A stretch of 64,000 nucleotides of DNA from Sphingomonas aerophila (GCF_014199305.1 NZ_JACIJK010000013.1:1-64000), one strand, 5' to 3'. Shown: positions 50,768 to 60,335, numbered from the stretch's first letter. Numbers and translations are program-made. The notes: a model not told the origin generated them from the sequence alone.

Positions 50768-52348
50768 ATGTTCAAGCCCGCCCTGCTCGCCACCGCCCTG
50801 ATCGCGACGATCGCCCCCGCCCTCTCCCACGCACAAACGACCAAGGCGCCAGAGGTTCGGGTTGCGGAGGGGCGGCTCGCGGGCACCTTCACCACCGATG
50901 GGCAGGTGCGCCGCTTCGCTGGCATCCCGTTCGCCGCGCCGCCTGTTGGCCCTCTGCGGTGGCGCGAGCCGCAACCGGTCCAGCGCTGGCAAGGTGTCCG
51001 CTCGGCTGCCGATTTCGGTGGGCGCTGTGCGCAGTTGCCGTTGTTTGCCGACATGGTGTTCCGCTCCCCTGCGCCGAGTGAGGACTGCCTGTTCCTGAAC
51101 GTCTGGGCGCCGGCCACGGCACGCGCGGGCGCCAAGCTGCCGGTGCTGGTGTTCATCCATGGCGGTGGCTTCCAGGCGGGTTCCGGCGACGAACCGCGCT
51201 ATGACGGGGAAAGCATGGCCCGGCGCGGGATCGTTTCCGTGACGGTGAACTATCGCTTGGCGGCCCTCGGCTTCCTGTCCAGCGCTGCGCTTGTGGCAGA
51301 GTCCCCGCACCGGGCATCGGGCAATTATGGCCTGCTCGACCAGGCAGCGGCGCTTGCCTGGGTCCGGCGCAACATTGCCGCGTTCGGCGGCGACCCCGCT
51401 CGGGTGACCGTTGGCGGCGAGTCCGCCGGGTCCATGTCGGTCAGTGCGCTGATGGCCTCGCCACTGACCCGGACCAGATTCGCCCAGGCCATCGGGGAGA
51501 GCGGCGCGATCATGGCGCCAACGCTCGACCTCCCCACGCGTGACAAGGCGGATGCGGCCACCGCGGCGCTGGCCGGCAAGCTCGGGGCGAGCGACCTCGC
51601 CGCGCTCCGGGCAGTACCGGCGACCACGCTACTCACGGCGGCGAGTGACCTGCGCTTCGGCCCCACGCTCGATGGCTGGTTCCTGACCGAACAGCCCAGC
51701 GCCACCTTCGCGGCCGGTCGGCAGGCGCGCATCCCGCTGCTGGTCGGCACCAACTCACAGGAGGGCGCGGCCGAGTCGATCCTGGGCAACGACGCGCCGA
51801 CGATCGCGTCCTGGCGCGCGGGGCTGGTGCGCGCGATGGGCGAACAGAACGCCACGGCGATCGCGGCGGCCTATCCGGTGGCGAGCGATGCCGATGTCCG
51901 CCGCGTCGCGACCGAGTTCGCGTCGGACCGTTTCTTGGGCCACAGCACATGGGCGTGGATGGATGCCCAGCGCCGGACGGGCGTGCCGGTCTACTATTAC
52001 CGCTACGCTCGCGTGCGCCCGGCCGCATTGGCGACGCCCACGGCGCCCGCGCCATTCGGGGCGGTGCACAGCGCGGAAATCGAATACGCGCTCGGCAACC
52101 TGCATACCTTCCGCGACAGCTATGCCTGGACGCCCGAGGATGAGCGGGTGTCGACGACCATGCAGGGCTATTGGGCTAACTTCGTCCTGACCGGCGATCC
52201 GAACGGCGCGGAGCTGCCACGCTGGGCCCCGGTCGGTGCGGGTGACGCCCCGGCCAACCGCCAGCAGATCGACGTGGTGACGGAGGGCCGCCCCTTCGAC
52301 GATCAACAGCGCTACCGGTCGATGAGCACGGTTCTGACGCCGCGCTGA
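50768..52348 (+). CDS. Type-B carboxylesterase, exported
   Basis: About 526 residues with signal peptide (to about 22, SHAQ). Typical blocks: VRRFAGIPFAAPPVGPLRWREP, SEDCLFLNVWAP, LPVLVFIHGGGFQAGS, VNYRLAALGFLS and TVGGESAGSMSVSALM with nucleophile Ser219. AVHSAEIEYALGN near residue 435 holds the acid/base region and its histidine. The family hydrolyses carboxylic esters of many types. In this locus it may remove acetyl or aromatic esters from xylan fragments. It is divergent from the GH2 operon with a 159-base promoter region between, and convergent with the exported lactonase. Confidence 0.88.
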   Translation: MFKPALLATALIATIAPALSHAQTTKAPEVRVAEGRLAGTFTTDGQVRRFAGIPFAAPPVGPLRWREPQPVQRWQGVRSAADFGGRCAQLPLFADMVFRSPAPSEDCLFLNVWAPATARAGAKLPVLVFIHGGGFQAGSGDEPRYDGESMARRGIVSVTVNYRLAALGFLSSAALVAESPHRASGNYGLLDQAAALAWVRRNIAAFGGDPARVTVGGESAGSMSVSALMASPLTRTRFAQAIGESGAIMAPTLDLPTRDKADAATAALAGKLGASDLAALRAVPATTLLTAASDLRFGPTLDGWFLTEQPSATFAAGRQARIPLLVGTNSQEGAAESILGNDAPTIASWRAGLVRAMGEQNATAIAAAYPVASDADVRRVATEFASDRFLGHSTWAWMDAQRRTGVPVYYYRYARVRPAALATPTAPAPFGAVHSAEIEYALGNLHTFRDSYAWTPEDERVSTTMQGYWANFVLTGDPNGAELPRWAPVGAGDAPANRQQIDVVTEGRPFDDQQRYRSMSTVLTPR

Positions 52349-52364
52349 TCGACCGGCCGGGCGC

Positions 52365-53363
52365 CTATTTGGGGAACCCCGGCGCCAGCGGCACCCGCAG
52401 CACGCGGTCGTTGGCGGTCAGGAACAGCGAGCGGCCGCCCTCCCCAATCTCCGCATTGGCAATGGGCGCGCCGTGCTCGATCAACCCAAGCGGCTCCGCC
52501 TCAGGCGTCAGCACATACATGCCGCCCGGCGCGGAGCAGAACAGGATGCCGTTTTGCGCCACGGTCATGCCATCAGGCAGGCCGGGCGCCTTGTTCACCT
52601 GCATCGGCTTGGCATCCAGCCACACCCGGGACGCGGTCGGCATGCCCTTCGCATCGAGGTCATAGATCATGATCCGCGGCGCTGCCTCGTCCGAAACCGA
52701 CACGTACAGGCGTCGTTCGTCCGGTGACAGGGCGATGCCGTTGGGGCGGGTCAACGACCCGTCCACCAGCGCCACCGAGCCGTCGGTCGCGCGACGGTAC
52801 ACGCCATTGTGCGGCAGTTCGCGCAACGGTGAGGTGTCCGGATCGGTCAACCCATAAGGCGGGTCGGTAAAATAGAGCGCTCCGCCACGCGCGACCGCGA
52901 TATCGTTGGGGCTGTTGAAGCGCTTGCCCTGGTACCGGTCGGCGAGCACGGTCCGCTTGCGGGTGCTCAGGTCAAGCCGGTCAAGCGTACGCCCGCCGCT
53001 ATTGGCGATCAGAAGCGCGCCGTCCCGGGCCAGCGCCAGGCCGTTCGCCCCCGCCTCCCGCACCAGCTTGGGGTCGAACGTCGGGGCGCCCGACGGGTTC
53101 AGGAACACGCTCGTCCCGCCCGCCCGGGTCCAGCGCCGGACGATGTTGGCAGGCGGATCGGAAAAGAGCAGCCCCGTGCCGGGCACCCAAACGGGCCCTT
53201 CGGCCCAGCGGATGCCGGTCACGATCGTTTCCACCGGCGTTCCCGGCGCGATCACCCGATCGAGCTTGGGCGACAGCCGCCGGATCGTCGGCGGTGTTTC
53301 CGCGAATGCCGGGCTGGCGAGCAGCGCCGCACCTGCGGCCATGAAAGTCCGCCGATGGATCAC
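52365..53363 (-). CDS. Tat-exported SMP-30/gluconolactonase-like lactonase
   Basis: About 332 residues. The N-terminus MIHRRTFMAAGAALLASPAFA carries a twin-arginine motif (HRRTFM) and an AFA cleavage site. The mature protein is a six-bladed propeller of the SMP-30 family: GIRWAEGPVWVPGTGLLFSDPP, FNSPNDIAVARGGALYFTDPPYGL, TRPNGIALSPDERRLYVSVSD and PGLPDGMTVAQNGILFC. Such proteins open sugar lactones with a divalent metal. The gene is coupled to a Tat-exported oxidoreductase (ATGA at 53360-53363), so it probably hydrolyses the lactone made by that enzyme in the periplasm. Confidence 0.85.
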   Translation of the reverse strand: MIHRRTFMAAGAALLASPAFAETPPTIRRLSPKLDRVIAPGTPVETIVTGIRWAEGPVWVPGTGLLFSDPPANIVRRWTRAGGTSVFLNPSGAPTFDPKLVREAGANGLALARDGALLIANSGGRTLDRLDLSTRKRTVLADRYQGKRFNSPNDIAVARGGALYFTDPPYGLTDPDTSPLRELPHNGVYRRATDGSVALVDGSLTRPNGIALSPDERRLYVSVSDEAAPRIMIYDLDAKGMPTASRVWLDAKPMQVNKAPGLPDGMTVAQNGILFCSAPGGMYVLTPEAEPLGLIEHGAPIANAEIGEGGRSLFLTANDRVLRVPLAPGFPK

Positions 53364-54460
53364 AGGTCCACCGTCCGGCCGGTCTGTGCAGACCGATAGA
53401 TCGCTTCAATGATCCGCATGTCGCGCAGACCTTCCTCGCCGGACACGATCGGCTCGCGCCCGCTCGCGACACAATCGGCCAGGTGGTCGAGCTGCGCTGC
53501 GAACATGGTCTTGCCGGGGCCAGCGGGCGCCGGAACGGTTTCTGTCCGGTCGCCGGTCTTTCGGCGCAGCGTGATGCCCTCGTACGACGTGGCGGGATCG
53601 AGATCGAGCCAGCCGCTGCTTCCGGTGGCGCGGACATGATTATGGGCCGAGCTATAGGACGACATGCACGACGCTACCGCGCCGCTTGGGAAAGCCAGTG
53701 TCCATTGGATCAGGTCCTCGACCTCATGGAAGCGCGGGTCGGTGCGATCCGTACTCGTCCGCGCCAGCACCGCGTTCGGCTCCTCGCCGGACAGGTAGCG
53801 CGCCGCCTGGAGGGAATAGATCCCCATGTCCGCCAGCGACCCGCCGCCCGACAGCGCCTTTTTCAGGCGCCACTTGCTGGGGTCGCCCTGAACGAAGCCA
53901 TGCTCGGCATCGATGAAACGCAACTTGCCGATTGCCCCTTCGCGGATCAGCCGGATCGCGTTTAGGTTGTTCGGCTCGAAGTGGATGCGGTAGCCAATCA
54001 TCAGCTTCTTGCCCGCACGCTTGCAGGCCGCGATCATCGCCTCGGCCTCTGCGGCGGTGTTCGACATCGGCTTTTCGCACAGCACGTGCTTGCCGGCCTT
54101 CGCCGCCCGGATCGTGTATTCGGCGTGCATCGAGTTCGGCAGGATCACGTACACGGCGTCGATGTCGGGATTGTCAGCGATGCGATCGTAGTTCTGGTAA
54201 TTGTAGATCGATCGCTCGGGCACGCCATATTGCGCCGCGATGCGACGTGCCTTGGCGGGATCACCGCTGACCAGGCCCGTGACGCGGCTGGACCGGCAGT
54301 TGGCGAACTGCGGCAGGATCACGTTGACGGCGTAATAGCCCAATCCAACGATCGCGTAGCGAAGCGGCTTTGCATCCGCCGCGCCCGCCCGCGCAGCCAG
54401 CGCCGCCGCGGCCAAGGCGCCGCCCCCGGCCAACACACCGCGGCGATCAATCCCGTCCAT
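53360..54460 (-). CDS. Tat-exported Gfo/Idh/MocA oxidoreductase (glucose-fructose-oxidoreductase type)
   Basis: About 366 residues. MDGIDRRGVLAGGGALAAAALAA is a likely Tat signal (DRRGVL). The Rossmann domain follows with YAIVGLGYYAVNVILP near 35-50 and HVLCEKPMSNT with the catalytic lysine near 127. The C-terminal sheet domain includes RIHFEPNNLNAIRLIREGAIG and GGSLADMGIYSLQAARYL. Export with a tightly bound NADP is known for Zymomonas glucose-fructose oxidoreductase. It likely oxidises an aldose such as xylose to a lactone while reducing another sugar. The ATG at 54460 has a strong GAGGGAGAGAGG ribosome site. Divergent from the semialdehyde dehydrogenase gene. Confidence 0.85.
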   Translation of the reverse strand: MDGIDRRGVLAGGGALAAAALAARAGAADAKPLRYAIVGLGYYAVNVILPQFANCRSSRVTGLVSGDPAKARRIAAQYGVPERSIYNYQNYDRIADNPDIDAVYVILPNSMHAEYTIRAAKAGKHVLCEKPMSNTAAEAEAMIAACKRAGKKLMIGYRIHFEPNNLNAIRLIREGAIGKLRFIDAEHGFVQGDPSKWRLKKALSGGGSLADMGIYSLQAARYLSGEEPNAVLARTSTDRTDPRFHEVEDLIQWTLAFPSGAVASCMSSYSSAHNHVRATGSSGWLDLDPATSYEGITLRRKTGDRTETVPAPAGPGKTMFAAQLDHLADCVASGREPIVSGEEGLRDMRIIEAIYRSAQTGRTVDL

Positions 54461-54579
54461 TGCCTCTCTCCCTCTCGCTCTCCCGATGATGGTACGCGCG
54501 GCGATCAAGACCGGCAACGGGTTGCTGGTAGCGATAACCGGGTCCATGGAGGCGCAAAGCAACGCATCGGAGCTTCCCC

Positions 54580-56148
54580 ATGGACGGCGCATTCCTGATC
54601 GGCCGCGAGTCGGTCGTCACCACCGAAACATTCCAGGCCTTTGATCCCTCGACCGATCAGCTGGTCGAGCCAGCCTTTTCCGTCTCAACCCCGGAGCATG
54701 TCGCACGGGCGTGCCAGCTTGCCGACGAGGCGTTCGATACCTTCCGCGACACCGATCCCGAAGCACGGGCCGCGTTCCTGGAAGCGGTCGCGGCGAACAT
54801 CGAGGCGCTGGGCGACGCACTGGTGCAGCGCGCCGTCCAGGAAAGCGGCCTTCCCGTCGCGCGCCTGACCGGCGAGCGCGGCCGCACCGTTGGCCAGCTG
54901 CGCTTGTTCGCCAAGCACGTGCGTGCCGGCCGTTACGCCCAGGTGGTGGTCGACCAGGCCCAGCCAGAGCGGCAGCCGATGCCCCGGTCCGACCTGCGCC
55001 AGCGCCGCGTCGGCGTCGGTCCGGTGGCAGTGTTCGGCGCTTCCAACTTCCCCCTCGCCTTTTCCGTCGCTGGCGGTGACACCGCCGCCGCGCTCGCCGC
55101 CGGCTGCCCGGTGGTGTGCAAGGGCCACCCCGCCCATCCCGGCACCTCCGTCATGGTCGCGGGCGCGATCCGCGATGCAATCGCGTCGTGCGGGTTGCCG
55201 GACGGCGTGTTCAGCCTCGTGCAGGGCCCGGCCAATGAACTCGGCGCCGCGCTGGTCACCGATCCCCGCATCAAGGCGGTGGGCTTCACAGGCAGCCGCG
55301 CCGGCGGCCTCGCGCTGGTCAAGCTCGCCCAGGAGCGGGCCGAGCCGATCCCGGTCTATGCCGAAATGTCGAGCATCAACCCGGTGATCCTGTTCCCCGC
55401 CGCGCTCGCCAATCGCGGTGAGGCACTGGCCAAGGGCTATGTCGGTTCACTGACGATGGGCGCGGGCCAGTTCTGCACCAATCCCGGCATCGTGCTGGCG
55501 ATTGCCGGCCCCGAGCTCGACCGCTTCTCCGACGTCGCGGCAGAGGCGCTGGGCCAGGCGCAGCCACAGGTCATGCTGACCCGTGGCATCCATTCGGCCT
55601 ATAGCAAGGGTGTCGAGGCGCTGGCCGGCAACAATGCCGTCACGGAGATTGCGCGCGGGGCGGAAGGCACCGGCTGTAATCGCGGACGTGCGGCACTGTT
55701 CACCACCGACGCCCAGGCCTTCCTTGCCGATCCCGAACTGGCCCATGAAGTGTTCGGTGCGTCGAGCCTAGTCATTCGCGCCAACGACATCGACGAGGTC
55801 GCAACCGTGCTGCGCGGCATGGAAGGGCAGCTGACCGCGACGCTGCACCTGGACGAGGGAGACGAGGAGCTTGCCCGTCCGTTGATGCCGCTGCTGGAGC
55901 GCAAGGCCGGACGCATCCTGGCGAACGGTTGGCCCACGGGCGTCGAAGTGTCTGACGCCATGGTTCATGGCGGCCCCTTCCCAGCCACCAGCGACCCGCG
56001 CTCGACCTCTGTCGGCACGGCCGCGATCGAACGCTTCCTCCGCCCGGTCTGCTACCAGGACCTGCCCGACGCGCTGCTGCCGCGCGCGGTGCAGCACGGC
56101 AACCCGCTGGGCCTGCCGCGGCTGGTCGACGGCGCTGTCGAGGCCTGA
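54580..56148 (+). CDS. xylA: Alpha-ketoglutarate semialdehyde (2,5-dioxovalerate) dehydrogenase
   Basis: About 522 residues, cytosolic. Last enzyme of the Weimberg pathway, oxidising 2-oxoglutarate semialdehyde to 2-oxoglutarate with NAD(P)+. ALDH features: VGPVAVFGASNFPLAFSVAGGD, GFTGSRAGG, general base Glu262 in VYAEMSSINPV and nucleophile Cys299 in GAGQFCTNPG. The length and ASNFPLAFS block are typical of this ALDH subgroup. The symbol follows Caulobacter usage (xylXABCD) and is not xylose isomerase. GGAG lies 8 bases before the ATG. Only 119 bases separate it from the divergent oxidoreductase gene, so a shared promoter region is likely. Confidence 0.9.
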   Translation: MDGAFLIGRESVVTTETFQAFDPSTDQLVEPAFSVSTPEHVARACQLADEAFDTFRDTDPEARAAFLEAVAANIEALGDALVQRAVQESGLPVARLTGERGRTVGQLRLFAKHVRAGRYAQVVVDQAQPERQPMPRSDLRQRRVGVGPVAVFGASNFPLAFSVAGGDTAAALAAGCPVVCKGHPAHPGTSVMVAGAIRDAIASCGLPDGVFSLVQGPANELGAALVTDPRIKAVGFTGSRAGGLALVKLAQERAEPIPVYAEMSSINPVILFPAALANRGEALAKGYVGSLTMGAGQFCTNPGIVLAIAGPELDRFSDVAAEALGQAQPQVMLTRGIHSAYSKGVEALAGNNAVTEIARGAEGTGCNRGRAALFTTDAQAFLADPELAHEVFGASSLVIRANDIDEVATVLRGMEGQLTATLHLDEGDEELARPLMPLLERKAGRILANGWPTGVEVSDAMVHGGPFPATSDPRSTSVGTAAIERFLRPVCYQDLPDALLPRAVQHGNPLGLPRLVDGAVEA

Positions 56149-56228
56149 ACCTGATTTCCGGCCCAGGGCACCCCGGCAAAGATCGGGGGCTCCGGGCCGG
56201 CCTTCATCACGAACAAGGGGAGAGATGC

Positions 56229-58295
56229 ATGGGCAAGCGTTGGCGCGGAGCGTTGCTCGCCACGAGTCTGGTATTGGTCGGCGCTGCACCTGCCCCAAAG
56301 CCGACGCGGTGGGTGAGCAGTTGGGGCGCCGCGCAGTATATCCCGACCGGAGACCAGCTGCTCCGGCCCGACCGGCTCACGAACGCGACCCTGCGACAGC
56401 AGGTACGTGTCACCTTGGGCGGGGCTGCGATCCGTGTCCGCCTGTCCAACGCCTGGGGCACCGAGCCGCTGCTGGTCAGCGCCGCAACCCTGGCCCGCGC
56501 ATCCCAGCCCGGCACCGCCCGCATTACCGACCCGCGCCCGCTGCTGTTCGCCGGCCGGCGCGAGGTGACGATCCCGGCGGGTGGGGAAATCACTTCCGAC
56601 CCCCTTCCCCTGGCGATCGCAGCGGGCGAAACGCTGGCCGTCAGCCTGTACACGCCCAAGGCGCCTGACCGCCTGACCAGCCACCCCGGTGCCCGCTCCG
56701 CCAGCTTCATCGCGGCTGGCGATCATAGCGCTGACCCCGACCTGCCAACGGCCGAGCGCGTCGAGCGGTGGTACCAGCTCGCCGGCATCGAAGTGCAGGC
56801 ACCAGCGAACGCAGAGGCGATCGTGGCCATCGGCGACTCAATCACCGACGGATATGGGGTGAAGGCTGACACTTACACGCGCTGGACCGACCGGCTGGCC
56901 CAGCGCCTCTCCGCGTCGCCCGCGACGCGGCACATGGCTTTGGTCAACACCGGCATCGGCGGCAACCGCGTGTTGCTGGACGGATCGGGCCCGAACCTCG
57001 TCGCGCGCTTCGATCGCGACGTGCTTTCGCGCAGCGGCGTCAAACAGGTGCTGGTACTGGAGGGAGTCAACGACCTCGGCGTGCTCACCCGCGACGCTCC
57101 CGCCACACTCGCCGCCCATCGTGCGGTCGTCACGCAGCTTACCACCGCCTTTCGCACCCTGGCCGATCGCGCTCACGCCCATGGCATCCGCGTGATCGGG
57201 GCAACGATCATGCCGTTCGCCGGCAACACCTATTACCATCCGGGCCCCGAGACGGAGGCTGACCGGCAACAGGTGAATGCATTCATCCGCGGCTCCGGCG
57301 TGTTCGACGCCGTGGTGGATTTCGACCGCATCACCCGCGATCCCGCCCAACCTGACCGCCTGCTGCCCGCTTATGACTCGGGCGACCATCTCCATCCCTC
57401 GCCCGCCGGTTACACCGCGATGGGCGACGCGGTGCCGCTGGACGTGTTCACCGCACCCACCCCGCCGCCGCCGCAGCCGATGCTCGCCATCACCGTGGAC
57501 GACATGCCCGCGCACGGGCCGTTGCCGGCTGGCCTCACCCGCCTCTCCGTCGCGCAACAGGCGATCGCCGCTTTCCGTGCGCACGGGGTTCCCGCGTTTG
57601 GCTTCGTCAACGGCAAGTTCGGTGAGGGCGTTGCCGACGCGGACGCGGTGCTGGATGCCTGGCGCGCCGCGGGTCTGCCGCTCGGCAATCACAGCTACTC
57701 GCATGACAATCTGGCCGAGAAGGACCTCGCGACCTTCCAGGCCGATGTTGTTCGCAACGAACCAATTATCGCCAGGCGTATGACCGGAGCCGACTGGCAC
57801 TGGTTCCGTTATCCCTTCCTTTCCGAAGGGGACACGCCCGCGAAGCGCGACGACTTCCGCCGCTTTCTGGCCAGCCGGCGTTACAAGGTCGCGGCCGTGT
57901 CGAGCAGCTTCGCCGATTACGACTTCAACCCCGTTTATGCCCGCTGCATGGCCAAGGAGAACGCGGCCGGGGTCGCGCAACTCGAGGACATCTATCTGTC
58001 CGCCGCGGCTACGGAGGCGTGGCGCGAGCGCGCGCGGCTGAACGCCGCCGCCGGACGAGAGGTGCCGCAGGTGCTGCTGATGCACATCGGCGCGTTCACC
58101 GCGCGCATGCTGCCACGCCTGCTGGACCTGTATGCGGCCATGGGCTTCCGCTTCGTTCCGCTGGCCGAGGCGGAACGCGACCCGGCGTACCGCAACGCGG
58201 TGGACCTGAAGCGACCGGGCCCGAGCTTCCCGGCGCCCGCCGACCGCGACCCGGCGCTGCGGCTGCCGGTCGCGGACGCGGGCCTGTGCCAATGA
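56229..58295 (+). CDS. Two-domain SGNH esterase / polysaccharide deacetylase (CE4-like) fusion
   Basis: About 688 residues with a short signal peptide. Residues about 30-410 are an SGNH hydrolase: nucleophile Ser204 in IGDSITDG, GIGGNRVLLDG, EGVNDLG, and D386/H389 in DHLHPS. From about 417 a NodB-type deacetylase begins: TVDDMP (D424, D425), NHSYSHDN with H488 and H492 as metal ligands, then RYPFLSEGD and the C-terminal VLLMHIG. Both halves keep their catalytic residues. A joined pair would let one secreted enzyme remove acetyl groups by two mechanisms, probably from acetylated xylan. It lies between the semialdehyde dehydrogenase gene and xylX, 80 bases from each. Confidence 0.87.
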   Translation: MGKRWRGALLATSLVLVGAAPAPKPTRWVSSWGAAQYIPTGDQLLRPDRLTNATLRQQVRVTLGGAAIRVRLSNAWGTEPLLVSAATLARASQPGTARITDPRPLLFAGRREVTIPAGGEITSDPLPLAIAAGETLAVSLYTPKAPDRLTSHPGARSASFIAAGDHSADPDLPTAERVERWYQLAGIEVQAPANAEAIVAIGDSITDGYGVKADTYTRWTDRLAQRLSASPATRHMALVNTGIGGNRVLLDGSGPNLVARFDRDVLSRSGVKQVLVLEGVNDLGVLTRDAPATLAAHRAVVTQLTTAFRTLADRAHAHGIRVIGATIMPFAGNTYYHPGPETEADRQQVNAFIRGSGVFDAVVDFDRITRDPAQPDRLLPAYDSGDHLHPSPAGYTAMGDAVPLDVFTAPTPPPPQPMLAITVDDMPAHGPLPAGLTRLSVAQQAIAAFRAHGVPAFGFVNGKFGEGVADADAVLDAWRAAGLPLGNHSYSHDNLAEKDLATFQADVVRNEPIIARRMTGADWHWFRYPFLSEGDTPAKRDDFRRFLASRRYKVAAVSSSFADYDFNPVYARCMAKENAAGVAQLEDIYLSAAATEAWRERARLNAAAGREVPQVLLMHIGAFTARMLPRLLDLYAAMGFRFVPLAEAERDPAYRNAVDLKRPGPSFPAPADRDPALRLPVADAGLCQ

Positions 58296-58374
58296 ACGGT
58301 TGGGGTGCGGCGGTTTCGCTTGACCGCTGCCGTACCCCTCATATGGTAGCGTTATCAGATTGGGAGAGGCGAAA

Positions 58375-59526
58375 GTGAACGCGTTGCGGTTCGACGTCGC
58401 GTCGGCACTGCCGACGGACTGGCGCGAGGGACTGTTCCTGGGACGGATCGATCGTGGCGCCGGGCCTACCCCGGTGTTGATCTCCAGCGGGACAGTGTAT
58501 GACATGGCAATGGTCGCCCCCACTGTCGCAGACCTGGTCGCGACCGGTGCACTCGATCCGTCCAAGGGTGAGCCGATCGGCGATCTGGAGGCACTGGGCG
58601 TCGACGTCGCGCCATCCGCGACCGAGCGGCTGTTGAGCCCCATCGATCTGCAATGCGTGAAGGCGGCGGGCGTCACCTTCGCCGTATCCGCGATCGAGCG
58701 GGTGATCGAGGAGCGCGCTCGCGGGGACGCCGGCGCCGCTGCCAGCGTTCGCGAACGGCTGGAGGCCCGCATGGGCGGCAATCTGCGCGCGGTGCAGCCA
58801 GGCTCCGAAGAAGCGGCCCGGCTTAAGGCTGCGCTGATCGAGGACGGCATGTGGTCCCAGTATCTGGAGGTCGCGATCGGCCCGGATGCGGAGATCTTCA
58901 CCAAGGGCCCACCCCTGTCGTCGGTCGGCCACGGCTCCCCGGTCGGTATCCGATCCGATTCGACATGGAACAACCCGGAGCCCGAAGTTGTGCTGCTCGT
59001 CGGGCCTGATGGTCGTGCGGTCGGCGCGACGCTGGGCAATGACGTGAACCTCCGCGATTTTGAGGGCCGCTCGGCATTGTTGCTGGGCAAGGCCAAGGAC
59101 AACAACGCATCCGCCGCATTGGGGCCGTTCGTGCGCTTGTTCGACGATCGGTTCACCATGGACGACGTGCGCAATGCCGAGGTGACACTGCGGATCGAGG
59201 GCCAGGATGGCTATGTCCTCGACGGCACCAGCTCCATGGACCAGATCAGTCGCGATCCAACCGATCTGGTGAAGCAGGCGTTGAGCGAGCATCAATATCC
59301 AGACGGCTTTGCGCTGTTCCTCGGCACGCTGTTCGCGCCCGTACAGGACCGTGATGAGCCGGGGCGCGGCTTCACGCACAAGGTTGGGGACCGGGTCACC
59401 GTATCCAGCCCGCGGCTCGGCTCGCTCGTCAACACCGTCACCACTTCGCGCGATGCGGAGCCCTGGACGCTTGGGATCGGCGCATTGATGCGCAATCTCG
59501 CACGGCGCGGGCTGCTCGCGGCATGA
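58375..59526 (+). CDS. xylX: 2-keto-3-deoxy-D-xylonate dehydratase (FAH family)
   Basis: About 383 residues, cytosolic. Converts 2-keto-3-deoxy-xylonate to alpha-ketoglutarate semialdehyde in the Weimberg pathway. The C-terminal FAH domain holds the metal-binding acids E202 and E204 in NNPEPEVVLLV and an aspartate in GNDVNLRD near 222-228. IGPDAEIFTKGPPLSSVGHG and the N-terminal FLGRIDRGAGPTPVLIS are as in Caulobacter XylX-type proteins. The start is a GTG at 58375 behind GGGAGAGG; a TTG at 58360 is less likely. First gene of the xylX-xylB-xylC-transporter operon. Confidence 0.9.
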   Translation: MNALRFDVASALPTDWREGLFLGRIDRGAGPTPVLISSGTVYDMAMVAPTVADLVATGALDPSKGEPIGDLEALGVDVAPSATERLLSPIDLQCVKAAGVTFAVSAIERVIEERARGDAGAAASVRERLEARMGGNLRAVQPGSEEAARLKAALIEDGMWSQYLEVAIGPDAEIFTKGPPLSSVGHGSPVGIRSDSTWNNPEPEVVLLVGPDGRAVGATLGNDVNLRDFEGRSALLLGKAKDNNASAALGPFVRLFDDRFTMDDVRNAEVTLRIEGQDGYVLDGTSSMDQISRDPTDLVKQALSEHQYPDGFALFLGTLFAPVQDRDEPGRGFTHKVGDRVTVSSPRLGSLVNTVTTSRDAEPWTLGIGALMRNLARRGLLAA

Positions 59527-60335
59527 CCTTTCCCCCGGAGTCTTCCGTGCCTGTTGCCGACCAATCTGTGGCCAATAGCCGCGCTACCTACCCCAGCCTG
59601 CGTGATCGCCGCGTCATCATCACCGGCGGCGGGTCCGGCATCGGCGCCGGAATGGTTGAGGCGTTCGTCCGACAGGGCGCGCGCGTTGCGTTCATCGACG
59701 TCGCGGAACAGGACAGCCACGCGCTGATCGAGCGCCTGGCACCCGAAGCCGCGCACGCGCCGCTGTTCTCACGCGTCGACCTGCGCGACCTCGACGCGCT
59801 GAAAACCGCGATCGGCGAGTTCGAGGGCGCGCTGGGCGGTATCGACGTGCTGGTCAACAACGCCGCCAACGACGACCGTCACACGGTGGAGGAGGTTACG
59901 CCCGCCTATTGGCAGGACCGGATGGACGTGAACTTGCGCCACCTGTTCTTCGCCGCGCAGGCCGCGATCCCGGCCATGACGCGTGCGGGTCGCGGGTCGA
60001 TCATCAACCTCGGCTCGATCTCCTGGCATCTCGCGCTGGGCGAACTGGTACTGTACCAGACCGCGAAGGCCGCGATCGAAGGCCTGACCCGCAGCCTGGC
60101 ACGTGACCTTGGTCGCGCGGGGATCCGGGTGAACGCCATTGTCCCCGGCAACGTCCAGACCCCGCGCCAGGAGAAGTGGTACACGCCCGAGGGCGAGGCG
60201 GAGATCGTCTCGGCCCAGTGCCTCGACGGGCGTATCCAGCCCGCGGACATCGCCTCCATGGCGTTGTTCCTGGCGTCCGACGATGCCCGCTTCTGCACCG
60301 GCCACAACTACTGGGTTGACGCCGGATGGCGCTGA
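59523..60335 (+). CDS. xylB: D-xylose 1-dehydrogenase (NAD+, SDR family)
   Basis: About 270 residues. Oxidises D-xylose to xylonolactone in the cytosol, first step of the Weimberg route. Short-chain dehydrogenase motifs: VIITGGGSGIGAGM near residue 32, NNAANDDRH, INLGSISWHL with the catalytic serine, and Y178-x-x-x-K182 in LYQTAKAAIEG. It resembles Caulobacter XylB closely as I remember it, including RQEKWYTPEGEA and the C-terminal YWVDAGWR. The ATG overlaps the xylX stop by four bases; the stop lies 10 bases inside the next gene, so it is tightly coupled. Confidence 0.93.
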   Translation: MTFPPESSVPVADQSVANSRATYPSLRDRRVIITGGGSGIGAGMVEAFVRQGARVAFIDVAEQDSHALIERLAPEAAHAPLFSRVDLRDLDALKTAIGEFEGALGGIDVLVNNAANDDRHTVEEVTPAYWQDRMDVNLRHLFFAAQAAIPAMTRAGRGSIINLGSISWHLALGELVLYQTAKAAIEGLTRSLARDLGRAGIRVNAIVPGNVQTPRQEKWYTPEGEAEIVSAQCLDGRIQPADIASMALFLASDDARFCTGHNYWVDAGWR

